A DNA stretch of 64,000 nucleotides, from NCBI GenBank assembly GCA_900472675.1, contig UCJA01000010.1, forward strand, positions 62,001-126,000. The letters are read 5' to 3'. Under the pieces are notes generated by a model that saw nothing but the letters and a program-made list of their open reading frames with translations, was not told the DNA's origin and did no database searches. The translations under genes and the position numbers were made by a program. Below are positions 36,044 through 44,089 of this stretch, one piece after another (the first letter of the stretch is position 1; the number at the start of each line of letters is the position of its first letter). The DNA comes from Hyphomicrobiales bacterium. GTDB taxonomy: Bacteria; Pseudomonadota; Alphaproteobacteria; Rhizobiales; Rhizobiaceae.

Positions 36044-36235
36044 CAAACCTCCACCCTGACCTGGCCTCGGTGGTCGCGCACTAGTCGATGCGCGGCCCGG
36101 TCCGCGGGTCGCTCGAGGTTTCGATTTTAACGGTGGTGGGACGGAATTTCCGAAGCGGTTCCAGCCCAGGATCGCATCGTACAATATGAGACACGCAGGA
36201 AGTGTTGAGCTCGACCTATCTCAGGGAGAGCCAAG

Positions 36236-37090
36236 ATGTTCGAAACAGCTTCCACAACACCGACAAAATTCGCCGAACTCGCAGATAGGACCATCGCGTT
36301 CCGGAAGTTCGGCAAGGGTGCGCCGCTTGTTCTGAACGTCAGGTTCCGAGGAACACTCGACTCTTGGGATCCATTGTTTCTCGATGAGCTCGCCAAGAAT
36401 TTCGAGGTCGTGATCTACGACTATAAAGGCCTTGGCGCCTCCACCGGAACGCCTACCTACGATCGTGCATCCTTGGTGAAAGATGCCGCTGACCTGATCG
36501 ACTATCTGGGCTTCGAAACGGTGGTCATCGGCGGCTGGTCACTCGGTGGCGTTGTCGCCCAGAAATTCACCGCCACCCATCCTGGAAAGATCTCGCATAC
36601 GATCCTGATCGGTACCGCACCGCCCGGCAAACCCGAAGTCAGCGGCGAGCGTCTCTTCATGGAAACGGCAATGCATCCACATAACGGTCTGGAAGATGAG
36701 ATCATCCTCTTCTTCGAGCCAAATTCTCAGCGGAGCAAAGAGGCAGCACGCCTTTCGAGCGATCGCATAGCCAGCCGCACATCAGATCGCTCACCAGAGA
36801 TACCCGAGACCGTCTTCCTGAAACTGCTGAGCGAAGCCCAGGACAGGACGACGATCTATCCAGATCCCGATGGCTCGGAAATGGAAAAGCTCTCTTCCGG
36901 ATCCCATCCCGTGCTGGTGATCAGCGGTGATCACGACATCGCTTGCCCGATCGGTAATTGGCTACCGCTGACAACCAGGTGGAAATCACTGCACCTGGTG
37001 ACAATCCCGCAGGCTGGGCACGGCCCCCAGCACCAGGAACCGGTTTTTTGCGCAGAGACGATCGCCTCTTTCGTGCGCAACACCCATTAA
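36236..37090 (+). CDS. Alpha/beta hydrolase
   Basis: A 284-residue alpha/beta hydrolase fold protein. The nucleophile elbow is GGWSLGGVV (Ser in GWSLG), the acidic residue is in ISGDHDIACP, and the catalytic His is in AGHGPQHQ. The oxyanion side is VLNVRFRGTLDSWDP. AGGGAGA precedes the ATG. It could be an esterase, haloperoxidase-like or C-C hydrolase; the substrate is unknown. It heads three same-strand genes with redox or detoxification character (to 39491), each with its own leader. Confidence 0.88.
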   Translation: MFETASTTPTKFAELADRTIAFRKFGKGAPLVLNVRFRGTLDSWDPLFLDELAKNFEVVIYDYKGLGASTGTPTYDRASLVKDAADLIDYLGFETVVIGGWSLGGVVAQKFTATHPGKISHTILIGTAPPGKPEVSGERLFMETAMHPHNGLEDEIILFFEPNSQRSKEAARLSSDRIASRTSDRSPEIPETVFLKLLSEAQDRTTIYPDPDGSEMEKLSSGSHPVLVISGDHDIACPIGNWLPLTTRWKSLHLVTIPQAGHGPQHQEPVFCAETIASFVRNTH

Positions 37091-37233
37091 GCCTCGGGTG
37101 GGTGGGGGCCGGTGACGTCAGCTCGCTGACCGCTTCAATGCCTGTCGTGCAGCACCAACGATCAAGCCAGGTAACGAAATTCGACGATGGCCCAGCCAGC
37201 GGCTGAACAGATATTCGGAAGGAGATGCGAGAT

Positions 37234-38340
37234 ATGAGCAAATTCGAGAGCAATGTTCCCGAATATTTCGACGGTATCGGCTATGCGGAAGCGATGGCAG
37301 GTCTACCTCTGAAAGCAATCCGGGTGCCTGTTCCAAAACCTGGCCCCGACGAGGTTCTTATCCACGTCTTCGCGTCGTCTCTCAATCCTCTGGAATACAA
37401 ACTCGCTGAACTGAACTTCTTCGGAAGAACCCCGCCCGTCATTCTCGGCTTTGACATTGCCGGCCGGGTCATTGCCACTGGCTCGCATATCAGCGAGTTC
37501 AAGGTGGGAGACGAGGTCACTGCCATGGCCGACTGCAACGGCAATGGTGGCTGGGCGGTTGGCGGAGAGGGTGGCTACGCTGTTGCCCGCGAATATCTGA
37601 CGATCAAGAAGCCGATCTCTTTGTCCTTTCGGGATGCCGCCGTCTTGCCCATCGGCTTTTTGGCGGCCTTTCTCGGGCTCTCTGGCCGCGTCAAGACGGG
37701 TGACAGTGTTTACATTCCCGGCGGCGGTGGTGGCGTCGGACACCTCGCAGTCCAAATGGCACGTACCCTTGGGGCTTCGCTCGTCATAAGCAGCGGCGGC
37801 AATCCGGAGTCGAGGGCATTTGCGCTGGCTTCCGGTGCACACGTGGTGCTGAATTATCGCGACGATGACGTCAAGGCCAAGGTCATGAGCCTCACGGACG
37901 GCCGCGGTGTGGACGTGGTGTTTGACCTGACATACAGCGAATCCAGCTTCGTTAAGACAGCCGAACTCGTTGCCAGAGACGGCGTTTGGGTCGTGCTGGG
38001 TGTTGGCCCCGGTCAGACGACCCGCAAGGTGGTCACGGAAAGCCCTGTGAAGGAGATCTTGGGACGGCGCGGCGCGGCATACGCGAACGCGAATGTTCTT
38101 CGTCCCTACACGGAACCGTCGACACTCGACGACAAGGCGAAGGCGCTTTTGCAGCTCGGGATGAAAATGGCGATGGAATGGGCTGAAAACTCGTTGGTCG
38201 TTCCACATATCGGCAAAACGATAGCAAGCACGACGAGCGAGATTAATCAGGAATTGCAGACTATGAAGTCCGGCAAGGCGCCGCTTGGAAAGATAGCCGT
38301 CATTGTCGACCCGCGCGGTGCGAGCGCAGCGCCCCGATGA
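37234..38340 (+). CDS. MDR superfamily NAD(P)-dependent quinone oxidoreductase/alcohol dehydrogenase-like protein
   Basis: A 368-residue zinc-independent medium-chain reductase. The N-terminal catalytic half has PGPDEVLIHVFASSLNPLEYK and ILGFDIAGRVIATG, lacking the zinc Cys/His set. The Rossmann half has YIPGGGGGVGHLAVQMAR and GRGVDVVFDLTYSE. The ATG at 37234 is chosen since GGAAGGAG lies 9 bases upstream, while the ATG at 37225 overlaps that site. It probably reduces quinones or enones with NADPH. The inserted segment ADCNGNGGWAVGGEGGYAV is characteristic of fungal-like quinone reductases. Confidence 0.88.
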   Translation: MSKFESNVPEYFDGIGYAEAMAGLPLKAIRVPVPKPGPDEVLIHVFASSLNPLEYKLAELNFFGRTPPVILGFDIAGRVIATGSHISEFKVGDEVTAMADCNGNGGWAVGGEGGYAVAREYLTIKKPISLSFRDAAVLPIGFLAAFLGLSGRVKTGDSVYIPGGGGGVGHLAVQMARTLGASLVISSGGNPESRAFALASGAHVVLNYRDDDVKAKVMSLTDGRGVDVVFDLTYSESSFVKTAELVARDGVWVVLGVGPGQTTRKVVTESPVKEILGRRGAAYANANVLRPYTEPSTLDDKAKALLQLGMKMAMEWAENSLVVPHIGKTIASTTSEINQELQTMKSGKAPLGKIAVIVDPRGASAAPR

Positions 38341-38519
38341 CACCAATCGCCAACGCTCAATTCCTCGGGATCCGAAACGCGGTATCCGTCGAGAAATAGA
38401 GCGATCGACAGACAAGGACAGGGGCGATTTGAGCGTCCCGACGCAAACATACAATACCGATGCACAACCATACGTCATGACATGGCAATCGACGAGAGTA
38501 CAACCTGAGAGGATTGTCC

Positions 38520-39491
38520 ATGTCCAACGTTTCAACTCCAAAGCTTTCCCGGCGCGGCTTCTGCATGTGCTGCGCCGGTTTGGCGTCCGCCGGTCTGGCC
38601 GGAGGCTGGCTTTCCCCACGGGAAGCCTTTGCCGAAGCGCATCAACTCGTGGGTATGATACGCGGGGCGGCAGCCAAGGCGGACATTACGACGCATAAGC
38701 TTCGTGGCAGCGTCTTTGTGCTCGAGGGTTCCGGCGGGAACATCGCGGTGTTTGCGGGTAAGCAGGGCAAGGTGATGATCGACGCAGGCATTACCGCCAC
38801 GCGAGCAAAAATCGAAAAAGCGCTCAGTGCTATTGGCAACCAGCCTGTAACCTATCTGGTCAACACGCACTGGCATTTTGATCATGCCGATGGAAACGAA
38901 TGGGTTCACGCCGCCGGTGCAAAGATCGTGGCGCATGACAACACGAAAAAGAGGCTGATGCAGACGCAGCGCGTTGAGGACTGGGATTTCTCATTCCCAC
39001 CGTCGCCAGCCGGCGCGATACCAAGCGAGACTTTCTCTACTGACCAGAGGGTCGAGTACGAAGGCTGCAGGTTAAATCTCGTTTGCTACGAGGCTGCCCA
39101 TACGGACAGTGACGTCGGTGTCCACTTCACGGATCAGAATATCCTCCACACGGGCGATACGTACTGGAACGGCATCTATCCGTTTATCGATTACTCGACG
39201 GGTGGAAGCATCGACGGAAAGATCGCGGCCTGCGCGAAAAGTCTCTCCATGGCCGACGATAAAACGATCGTCATCCCGGGACATGGCGCTCCGGTCAGCA
39301 ATAAATCTGAACTCAAGGCCTTTCATGACATGTTGGTTTCCGTGCGGGACAAGGTTGCGAAACTGAAGAAGAAAGGAATGTCGGTCGGCGAAGTCGCGGC
39401 TGCGCGGCCGACGGCCGAGTTCGACAAGCACTGGGGCCAGTTCGTCATCACCCCCGGCCTGTTTGCTGAGCTGGTCTACGAAGGCGTATAA
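38520..39491 (+). CDS. Tat-exported metallo-beta-lactamase-fold hydrolase
   Basis: A 323-residue protein. The N-terminus SRRGFCMCCAGLASAGLAGG is a twin-arginine signal, so a folded, probably metal-loaded enzyme goes to the periplasm. The metal motif is NTHWHFDHADGN (HxHxDH), then EAAHTDSDVGVHF (His), HTGDTYWNG (Asp) and VIPGHGAP (His). GAGAGGA precedes the Met at 38520. The family includes SoxH/quinoprotein-relay and glyoxalase-type proteins; the substrate is unknown. It follows the MDR gene with a 179-bp gap. Confidence 0.88.
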   Translation: MSNVSTPKLSRRGFCMCCAGLASAGLAGGWLSPREAFAEAHQLVGMIRGAAAKADITTHKLRGSVFVLEGSGGNIAVFAGKQGKVMIDAGITATRAKIEKALSAIGNQPVTYLVNTHWHFDHADGNEWVHAAGAKIVAHDNTKKRLMQTQRVEDWDFSFPPSPAGAIPSETFSTDQRVEYEGCRLNLVCYEAAHTDSDVGVHFTDQNILHTGDTYWNGIYPFIDYSTGGSIDGKIAACAKSLSMADDKTIVIPGHGAPVSNKSELKAFHDMLVSVRDKVAKLKKKGMSVGEVAAARPTAEFDKHWGQFVITPGLFAELVYEGV

Positions 39492-39539
39492 ACGGACGTG
39501 CCACTCCCGGGTAGGGCAGTGTCTTCCCAGCGATGTTCC

Positions 39540-40853
39540 TCAGGAATAGCGCGACAGCATCTTCATCAGCGGCACCCGGGCCCGCATGTTGGCGCAGAGC
39601 AGGGCCATGCCGCTGATCTTGCGCTGGGTGAAGAGCTTTTCAGCAGCCGGCAGGTGCCAGGTGGTGCGGTCGGCGAGCATGGGGGCCGCCTGGTCGCGAA
39701 GCGTCGTGACGATGTCTCGCTTGCCGAAATCGAAGAGACCGTCGCGATCCTCCTGAAGGTGCCGGACGGCGAGACGGAGCATCGCATCCAGCGCAGCGCC
39801 ATGGCGGGACATCTGTGCGGTGGAGATGAAACCCATGGTCACCAGCGCCTTCCGGATCGCCGCGACATCGCCCGCCAGCCCTGCGCGGAGCAAGGTGCGA
39901 TAGTCGTCGGCGGTTTGGGCCGTGACCGGACGCGTCGCGCCGAAGTCGAGAAGAACGATACGACCGCTGTCGCGCTGCCAGCGATAGTTGGCGAAGTTCG
40001 GGTCGGTCTGCATCAGGCCGAATTCAAACAGCTCCTTCAGCACCAGATCCAGCAGGGCTTCCATGGCTGCGTTACGCTCGATGTCTGATGCGCTGTTCAA
40101 CGTCTCGATGGGTGCACCGGGCAGGAAATCCATGGGGAGTACCGTCGGACGCAGCAGGTCGTCGATAGGTGTGGGCACGACAAAGCGCGTGTCGCCCAGA
40201 AGCAGCGCGCTATACCGCCGCATCTGGTCAGCCTCGCGCAGATAGTCGGCTTCCTCATGGAGCTGTTGCTTGGCGGCTGCCAGGTGCGGCGTGATATTGA
40301 GACTTGGCGGCCAAAGACCCGAGATCCGCAGCAAGGTCGCGACATTATCGATATCCGCGTCGATGCTTGCCGCAATTCCCTGATACTGCACCTTGACCGC
40401 AAGGTCCCGGCCGTCCGCGAGCGTGGCGCGATGAACCTGACCGATTGAGGCGGCGGCAATCGGTGTGGTGTCGAACTGGAGGAAGTGTCGACTCCATCCA
40501 GGCCCCCAGGCAGTGTCGAGGCTTTGCTGCAGCTGGGCTGGCGGCATAAAATGCGCCGTGTCTCGCAGTTGGCCGAGGATAGTGGTGAGCTCGGACGGCA
40601 GAAGATCGCCGGCATCAAGTGACAGCATCTGGCCAAGTTTCATCGCCGCACCCCGCATCCGGGAAAGCTGATCGGTCACCTTCAGCGCATTGGAGGGCGT
40701 GAGCAGCAGGTCGGACAGATGCGGCCGCTCCCCTCGCGAGAGCCGGCGCAGACCCTCGCCCATCATTCCAGTCGCGACACCGCCGGCGAGCTGACCCAAG
40801 GCTGCTAGCCGACCAAGACGGCCGTGGGGTACCGGGCGAAAACGATCCTTCAC
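39540..40853 (-). CDS. UbiB/AarF/ABC1-family atypical kinase
   Basis: A 437-residue member of the UbiB protein-kinase-like family, known to bind ATP and support quinone or lipid metabolism. The family marks are MKLGQMLSLD (KxGQ motif), AAASIGQVHRA (Ala-rich nucleotide loop), LAVKVQY (Lys), FGLMQTDPNFANY (catalytic Asp/Asn) and IVLLDFGATR (metal Asp). The GTG at 40853 overlaps the stop of the upstream DCC gene (GTGA) and has GAGG 9 bases before it. No flanking ubiquinone genes are present, so its partner is likely one of the flavoproteins in this module. Confidence 0.88.
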   Translation of the reverse strand: MKDRFRPVPHGRLGRLAALGQLAGGVATGMMGEGLRRLSRGERPHLSDLLLTPSNALKVTDQLSRMRGAAMKLGQMLSLDAGDLLPSELTTILGQLRDTAHFMPPAQLQQSLDTAWGPGWSRHFLQFDTTPIAAASIGQVHRATLADGRDLAVKVQYQGIAASIDADIDNVATLLRISGLWPPSLNITPHLAAAKQQLHEEADYLREADQMRRYSALLLGDTRFVVPTPIDDLLRPTVLPMDFLPGAPIETLNSASDIERNAAMEALLDLVLKELFEFGLMQTDPNFANYRWQRDSGRIVLLDFGATRPVTAQTADDYRTLLRAGLAGDVAAIRKALVTMGFISTAQMSRHGAALDAMLRLAVRHLQEDRDGLFDFGKRDIVTTLRDQAAPMLADRTTWHLPAAEKLFTQRKISGMALLCANMRARVPLMKMLSRYS

Positions 40854-41197
40854 TGGAAAAACCTCTGCAAGCGGGGCCGCACACGCAGGAAACCTCGGTA
40901 AGCCTTGTCGAACGATGGCGTGGCAGGAGGCCAGCCCGCGATCAGGCCGAGCGGGCGCAACAGCGGTATGGCGCGCCACATGGCGGCGAAGGCCGCCGCG
41001 CCCGACAGGAGCTTGCCCGCTTCTTCGGCATGAAAGCGCGACAGGATCTCAGCCCGATCGACGGGACACGATGCTGTGGGATCGCAGGCATCGATGAAGC
41101 GGATGGCGTTGCGTCGGTCCAGTTTTCGCATCATCGCAATCTCGCGCCGGCAAAGCGGGCAGCTGCTGTCAAACCAGACGGTGACCTGTTTTATCAT
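40850..41197 (-). CDS. DCC-family (DUF393) thiol-disulfide oxidoreductase-like protein
   Basis: A 115-residue protein with the DCC signature VWFDSSCPLCRREI, a thioredoxin-like CxxC (CPLC) after an Asp. It continues with RFIDAC and FHAEEAGKLLSGAAAFAAMWRAI, standard for the family. The Met at 41197 overlaps the photolyase-like stop (ATGA) and its own stop overlaps the UbiB-like GTG. It probably handles disulfide or thiol redox chemistry in the cytoplasm. DUF393 proteins are often found next to photolyase and quinone genes, as here. Confidence 0.85.
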   Translation of the reverse strand: MIKQVTVWFDSSCPLCRREIAMMRKLDRRNAIRFIDACDPTASCPVDRAEILSRFHAEEAGKLLSGAAAFAAMWRAIPLLRPLGLIAGWPPATPSFDKAYRGFLRVRPRLQRFFQ

Positions 41198-42402
41198 GAC
41201 GTGTGGTGTGCGGTGTTGATGAGCATGGGTATCTTTTCCTTGAGTTTGAAGAAGCCTTTGCGGCAATGGGGCCACGCGCGGCGATCCCAGCCGCGCAGAT
41301 GTTCGGCAAACAGAAGCTCTACGTGTTCGGCTTCGCGGCGCAGCAGCGCAATGCGGGTGGCCGTCTGGCCAACCGGGGCGAAACCTGTGACGACCTGCCG
41401 GCATCCTGCAGCCCTCGCGCGGGCAAGGGCGGACACAGTCAGCGGCCCAAGCCCGTCAGCGTCCGGCCACCGCCGCCGCGCGCGCGACAGAGCATCGTCC
41501 AGTGCGGTGCTGTCGGCAGCTGTCTCGGCCGGTATCACCGCAAGCCACCTGACCGGAAGGGGGTCCAGTTCAGGCACGGTTTCCAGCGACAGGTCCTCCA
41601 CCGAGATCAGGAGTGCGGTCGGCGACAAGAGGTCCGGCGCCCTGAATATCCGAGGCGGAGCCGGGGAGGGCACCGCGATGCTGTCGGCCGGAACCAGGGC
41701 GTCGCGGGCAAGACCCTGCGGCGCGAAACGGCCCTCGGTCATTTCCTTGATCCGATCGGCGTCGGCGAGATAGGCCTTTCCCGCTGTGTGCAGCCCAGCA
41801 ACCCATCGCCATGACAAGGTGTTGGAGGCTGGATCCGCGTCGATCAACCGGTCCAGCATGAACGCCGCGCCAAGCTCCCAGGGCAGGCCAAGCGTGAAGA
41901 TCCAGATGGATGCGAACTGCATGCGTGCCCAATTGTGCAGATAGCCGCTGGTTTCCAGTTCCGATACCCAGGCATCGAAACAGTCGATCCCGCTTCGCCC
42001 GCCTGTTGCCTCGCCATACCGATCCGCCAGTGACGAATCCGTCTCCAGTTGCTGGCGCGCGCGGTCCAGGGCTTCCAGGTAACCCGTCCAGACTGCCGGC
42101 CGCTGTTCCAGCCAGCCTTTCCAGTAGGTGCGCCAGAAGACCTCGCTGATGAACTTGTGGGCCAGAACTGGCCCATGCTGCGCCAGGACAGCGGCCACCA
42201 CCTCTTCTTCGGAGACCACCCGACGCCGCAATGCTGCGGAAAGCCGTGAGACATGATGATGGCCTCCCGGGCCGCCATCGAGGTTTCGCATGCGAGCGTA
42301 AGCCGACCCGGCCTTGGGCAGGAAGGCCTGTAGACGTTCCAGCGCATCCTGACGCGTCAGCGGAAAGCTGGGCTGCTCACATGGGGATGCGCCGGTTGCC
42401 AA
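41194..42402 (-). CDS. Photolyase/cryptochrome FAD-domain protein without antenna domain
   Basis: A 402-residue protein. Residues ~10-240 carry the FAD-binding helical domain of the photolyase/cryptochrome family: YARMRNLDGGPGGHHHVSRL, HKFISEVFWRTYWKGWLEQRP (two pieces: HKFISEVFW, TYWKGWLEQRP), SGYLHNWARMQFASIW, DADPASNTLSWRWVAGLH and GRFAPQGLA. The N-terminal alpha/beta antenna domain (usually ~130 residues) is missing. Instead a C-terminal ~150-residue region of alpha/beta character follows (WLAVIPAETAADS, RQVVTGFAPVGQTATRIALL). The start is a TTG with AGGA 7 bases upstream. The protein may be a light-dependent or redox flavoprotein rather than a repair enzyme. Confidence 0.82.
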   Translation of the reverse strand: MATGASPCEQPSFPLTRQDALERLQAFLPKAGSAYARMRNLDGGPGGHHHVSRLSAALRRRVVSEEEVVAAVLAQHGPVLAHKFISEVFWRTYWKGWLEQRPAVWTGYLEALDRARQQLETDSSLADRYGEATGGRSGIDCFDAWVSELETSGYLHNWARMQFASIWIFTLGLPWELGAAFMLDRLIDADPASNTLSWRWVAGLHTAGKAYLADADRIKEMTEGRFAPQGLARDALVPADSIAVPSPAPPRIFRAPDLLSPTALLISVEDLSLETVPELDPLPVRWLAVIPAETAADSTALDDALSRARRRWPDADGLGPLTVSALARARAAGCRQVVTGFAPVGQTATRIALLRREAEHVELLFAEHLRGWDRRAWPHCRKGFFKLKEKIPMLINTAHHTS

Positions 42403-42430
42403 GAGGAGTTCCTAACGTGTGCTTCATAGG

Positions 42431-42459
42431 AGTTACGCCCACGGTCGCCTGTTGGATCA
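42431..42459 (-). promoter_or_regulatory. Probable RpoE-ChrR (ECF11) type promoter of the photolyase-like operon
   Basis: On the minus strand TGATCC (42459-42454) is followed by exactly 18 bases and then TAACT (42435-42431). This matches the TGATC-N18-TA pattern established for the singlet-oxygen sigma factor RpoE of Rhodobacter sphaeroides, whose targets include a photolyase gene. Transcription would start near 42424, giving a leader of about 22 bases to the TTG start, with AGGA in between. No sigma factor gene is in the window. Confidence 0.6.
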
Positions 42460-42548
42460 GGGTCAGGTTACCCCATTGCGCCGCTCCTGATCCCCAGCGC
42501 CAGGCTTTGGCCAGGGCCGCTTGAAACCTCGAAATCCGAGCCGCAGCC

Positions 42549-42578
42549 TGATCGGCTTGCGGGTGTGATACGTATCGG
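42549..42578 (+). promoter_or_regulatory. Weaker ECF11-like promoter facing the renalase-like gene
   Basis: TGATCG (42549-42554), an 18-base spacer and TATCG (42573-42577) on the plus strand repeat the layout found on the other strand 90 bases away. Only the core TGATC and TA are conserved, so the support is mainly the matching spacing and orientation. The start codon of the flavoprotein is 42 bases downstream of the -10-like element. Confidence 0.35.
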
Positions 42579-42619
42579 TGGTTGGTGGGTTTGAGCCACC
42601 GCCGAAGATCGGATGAGAC

Positions 42620-43621
42620 ATGGCAAGACGGATACGGCTGGGCATTATCGGAGCAGGGATCGCCGGACTGACGCTGGCAAGAACGATGGCCGATGCCGAT
42701 TGTGCCGATGTCAGGATTTTCGACAAGAGCAGAGGCGTCGGCGGTCGGATGGCGACACGGCGAAGCGATGCTGGGGCATTTGATCACGGCGCGCAGTATT
42801 TCACCATCAGGGATGAGCGTTTCCGCGCGGCGCTGGAAACGGCGCGGGCCGACGGCGCGATCCAGCCCTGGAAAGGTGCGATGGTGACGCTGCCGGAAGG
42901 TGATCCGGCGGCGCAGTCGGCGACCGAGACGACGCGTTACGTCGGTAGCCCTTCGATGAACGCGCTTGCGAAAGCTATGGCGGCGGGTCTCGACATCCAG
43001 ACTGACGCGCATGTGGCGGCCATCACGGGCACACCCGGCCAGTGGTTCCTGCAGATCGGTGATCGCAGTGAGGGCCCGTTCGACTGGGTGGTCGCAGCGG
43101 CGCCGGCGCCGCAGTCCGCGTCGCTTCTTCCGGACGCGTTTACGCATCATGCGGCGCTGGCACAGGTCCGGATGAACGCCTGCTTTACCCTGATGATCCG
43201 CCAGACGGAGGATGCGGGGCTTCCCTTCGCCGCCGCCCGAGTCGATGATCCCGTCATTGGCTGGATCTCCCGCAATAACTCCAAGCCGGGACGGGGTGAT
43301 GAGCCCTGCCTCGTGGTCAACGCGACGGCAGAATGGTCGGATGCCAATCTGGAAGAGCCGCTGGACGATGTTCGCCGCAGCATGCTGGAGGCCCTCCGAG
43401 GCTATGTTCCCATCTCCACAAGCGAAGCGGAGTCTGCGATGATCCATCGTTGGCGCTATGCCAATGTCGAGCGGCCGGCCGGGCAGGCCTTCCTTCTCGA
43501 TGACGTGTCGCGACTGGCAGCCTGCGGAGACTGGTGCATCGTGGGGCGGGTCGAAGCAGCGTTTTTGAGCGCCATGGCACTGGGCGATGCACTTAAAGAG
43601 ATCTTGAAGGCAGCACCATGA
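42620..43621 (+). CDS. Renalase-like NAD(P)/FAD-dependent oxidoreductase
   Basis: A 333-residue flavoprotein. The N-terminal dinucleotide fold is LGIIGAGIAGLTLARTMADA with the ribose-binding acid in VRIFDKSRGVGGRMATRR; the latter run FDKSRGVGGRMATRR is the renalase/amine-oxidase-like signature, followed by FDHGAQYFTIRD. The C-terminal FAD closure is ACGDWCIVGRVEAAFLSA. The stop overlaps the DUF3429 start (ATGA). It runs divergent from the photolyase-like gene. Similar proteins oxidise off-pathway nicotinamide forms or amines; the substrate here is unknown. Confidence 0.85.
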   Translation: MARRIRLGIIGAGIAGLTLARTMADADCADVRIFDKSRGVGGRMATRRSDAGAFDHGAQYFTIRDERFRAALETARADGAIQPWKGAMVTLPEGDPAAQSATETTRYVGSPSMNALAKAMAAGLDIQTDAHVAAITGTPGQWFLQIGDRSEGPFDWVVAAAPAPQSASLLPDAFTHHAALAQVRMNACFTLMIRQTEDAGLPFAAARVDDPVIGWISRNNSKPGRGDEPCLVVNATAEWSDANLEEPLDDVRRSMLEALRGYVPISTSEAESAMIHRWRYANVERPAGQAFLLDDVSRLAACGDWCIVGRVEAAFLSAMALGDALKEILKAAP

Positions 43622-44046
43622 CAACCAGCCCGCGGACTATTTCCACGCTTTTGACCTACAGCGGGGCCCTGCCGTTCTGGCTGCTGGCATTTGCCCCCTC
43701 GACGGCTCTGGGTTTCCAGACGGCAACCGTCTTCCTGTCCTATGGGGCCGTGATCGCATCCTTCATGGCAGGAGCCCTGTGGGGCAGCGCCCAGAGCGGC
43801 CGAGGCGACCTCGTGGTGATCATCGCCAGCAACGTGCTGGCGCTTGTTGCCTTTGCAACCCTTGTTGCCGGGCCTTTGCCGATAGCATTGCTTGTGCAGC
43901 TGCTGCTGTTTGCACTCCTGCTGGTCGCCGACCATCGGGTCCATGCGGGGGAGACGGCGCGGCAGTGGTATTGGAAACTGCGCGTCAGGGTCACTGTGCT
44001 GGTCGCCCTTGCCTATTGCGTCATGCTCTTCCGCTACGCCCTGTAA
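43618..44046 (+). CDS. DUF3429-family membrane protein
   Basis: A 142-residue integral membrane protein with four or five hydrophobic segments (LTYSGALPFWLLAFAPS, VFLSYGAVIASFMAGALWG, LVVIIASNVLALVAFATLV, IALLVQLLLFALLLVA, VTVLVALAYCVMLF). The FLSYGAVIASFMAGALWG and WYWKLRVRVT elements match the DUF3429 pattern as I know it. It is translationally coupled to the renalase-like gene and ends 43 bases before the convergent monooxygenase. The function is unknown; the coupling suggests a membrane partner for the flavoprotein. Confidence 0.75.
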   Translation: MTTSPRTISTLLTYSGALPFWLLAFAPSTALGFQTATVFLSYGAVIASFMAGALWGSAQSGRGDLVVIIASNVLALVAFATLVAGPLPIALLVQLLLFALLLVADHRVHAGETARQWYWKLRVRVTVLVALAYCVMLFRYAL

Positions 44047-44089
44047 ACGTATGGCTGAAGAGGTGCTCATCGGCGATGATCTCGTGGTG

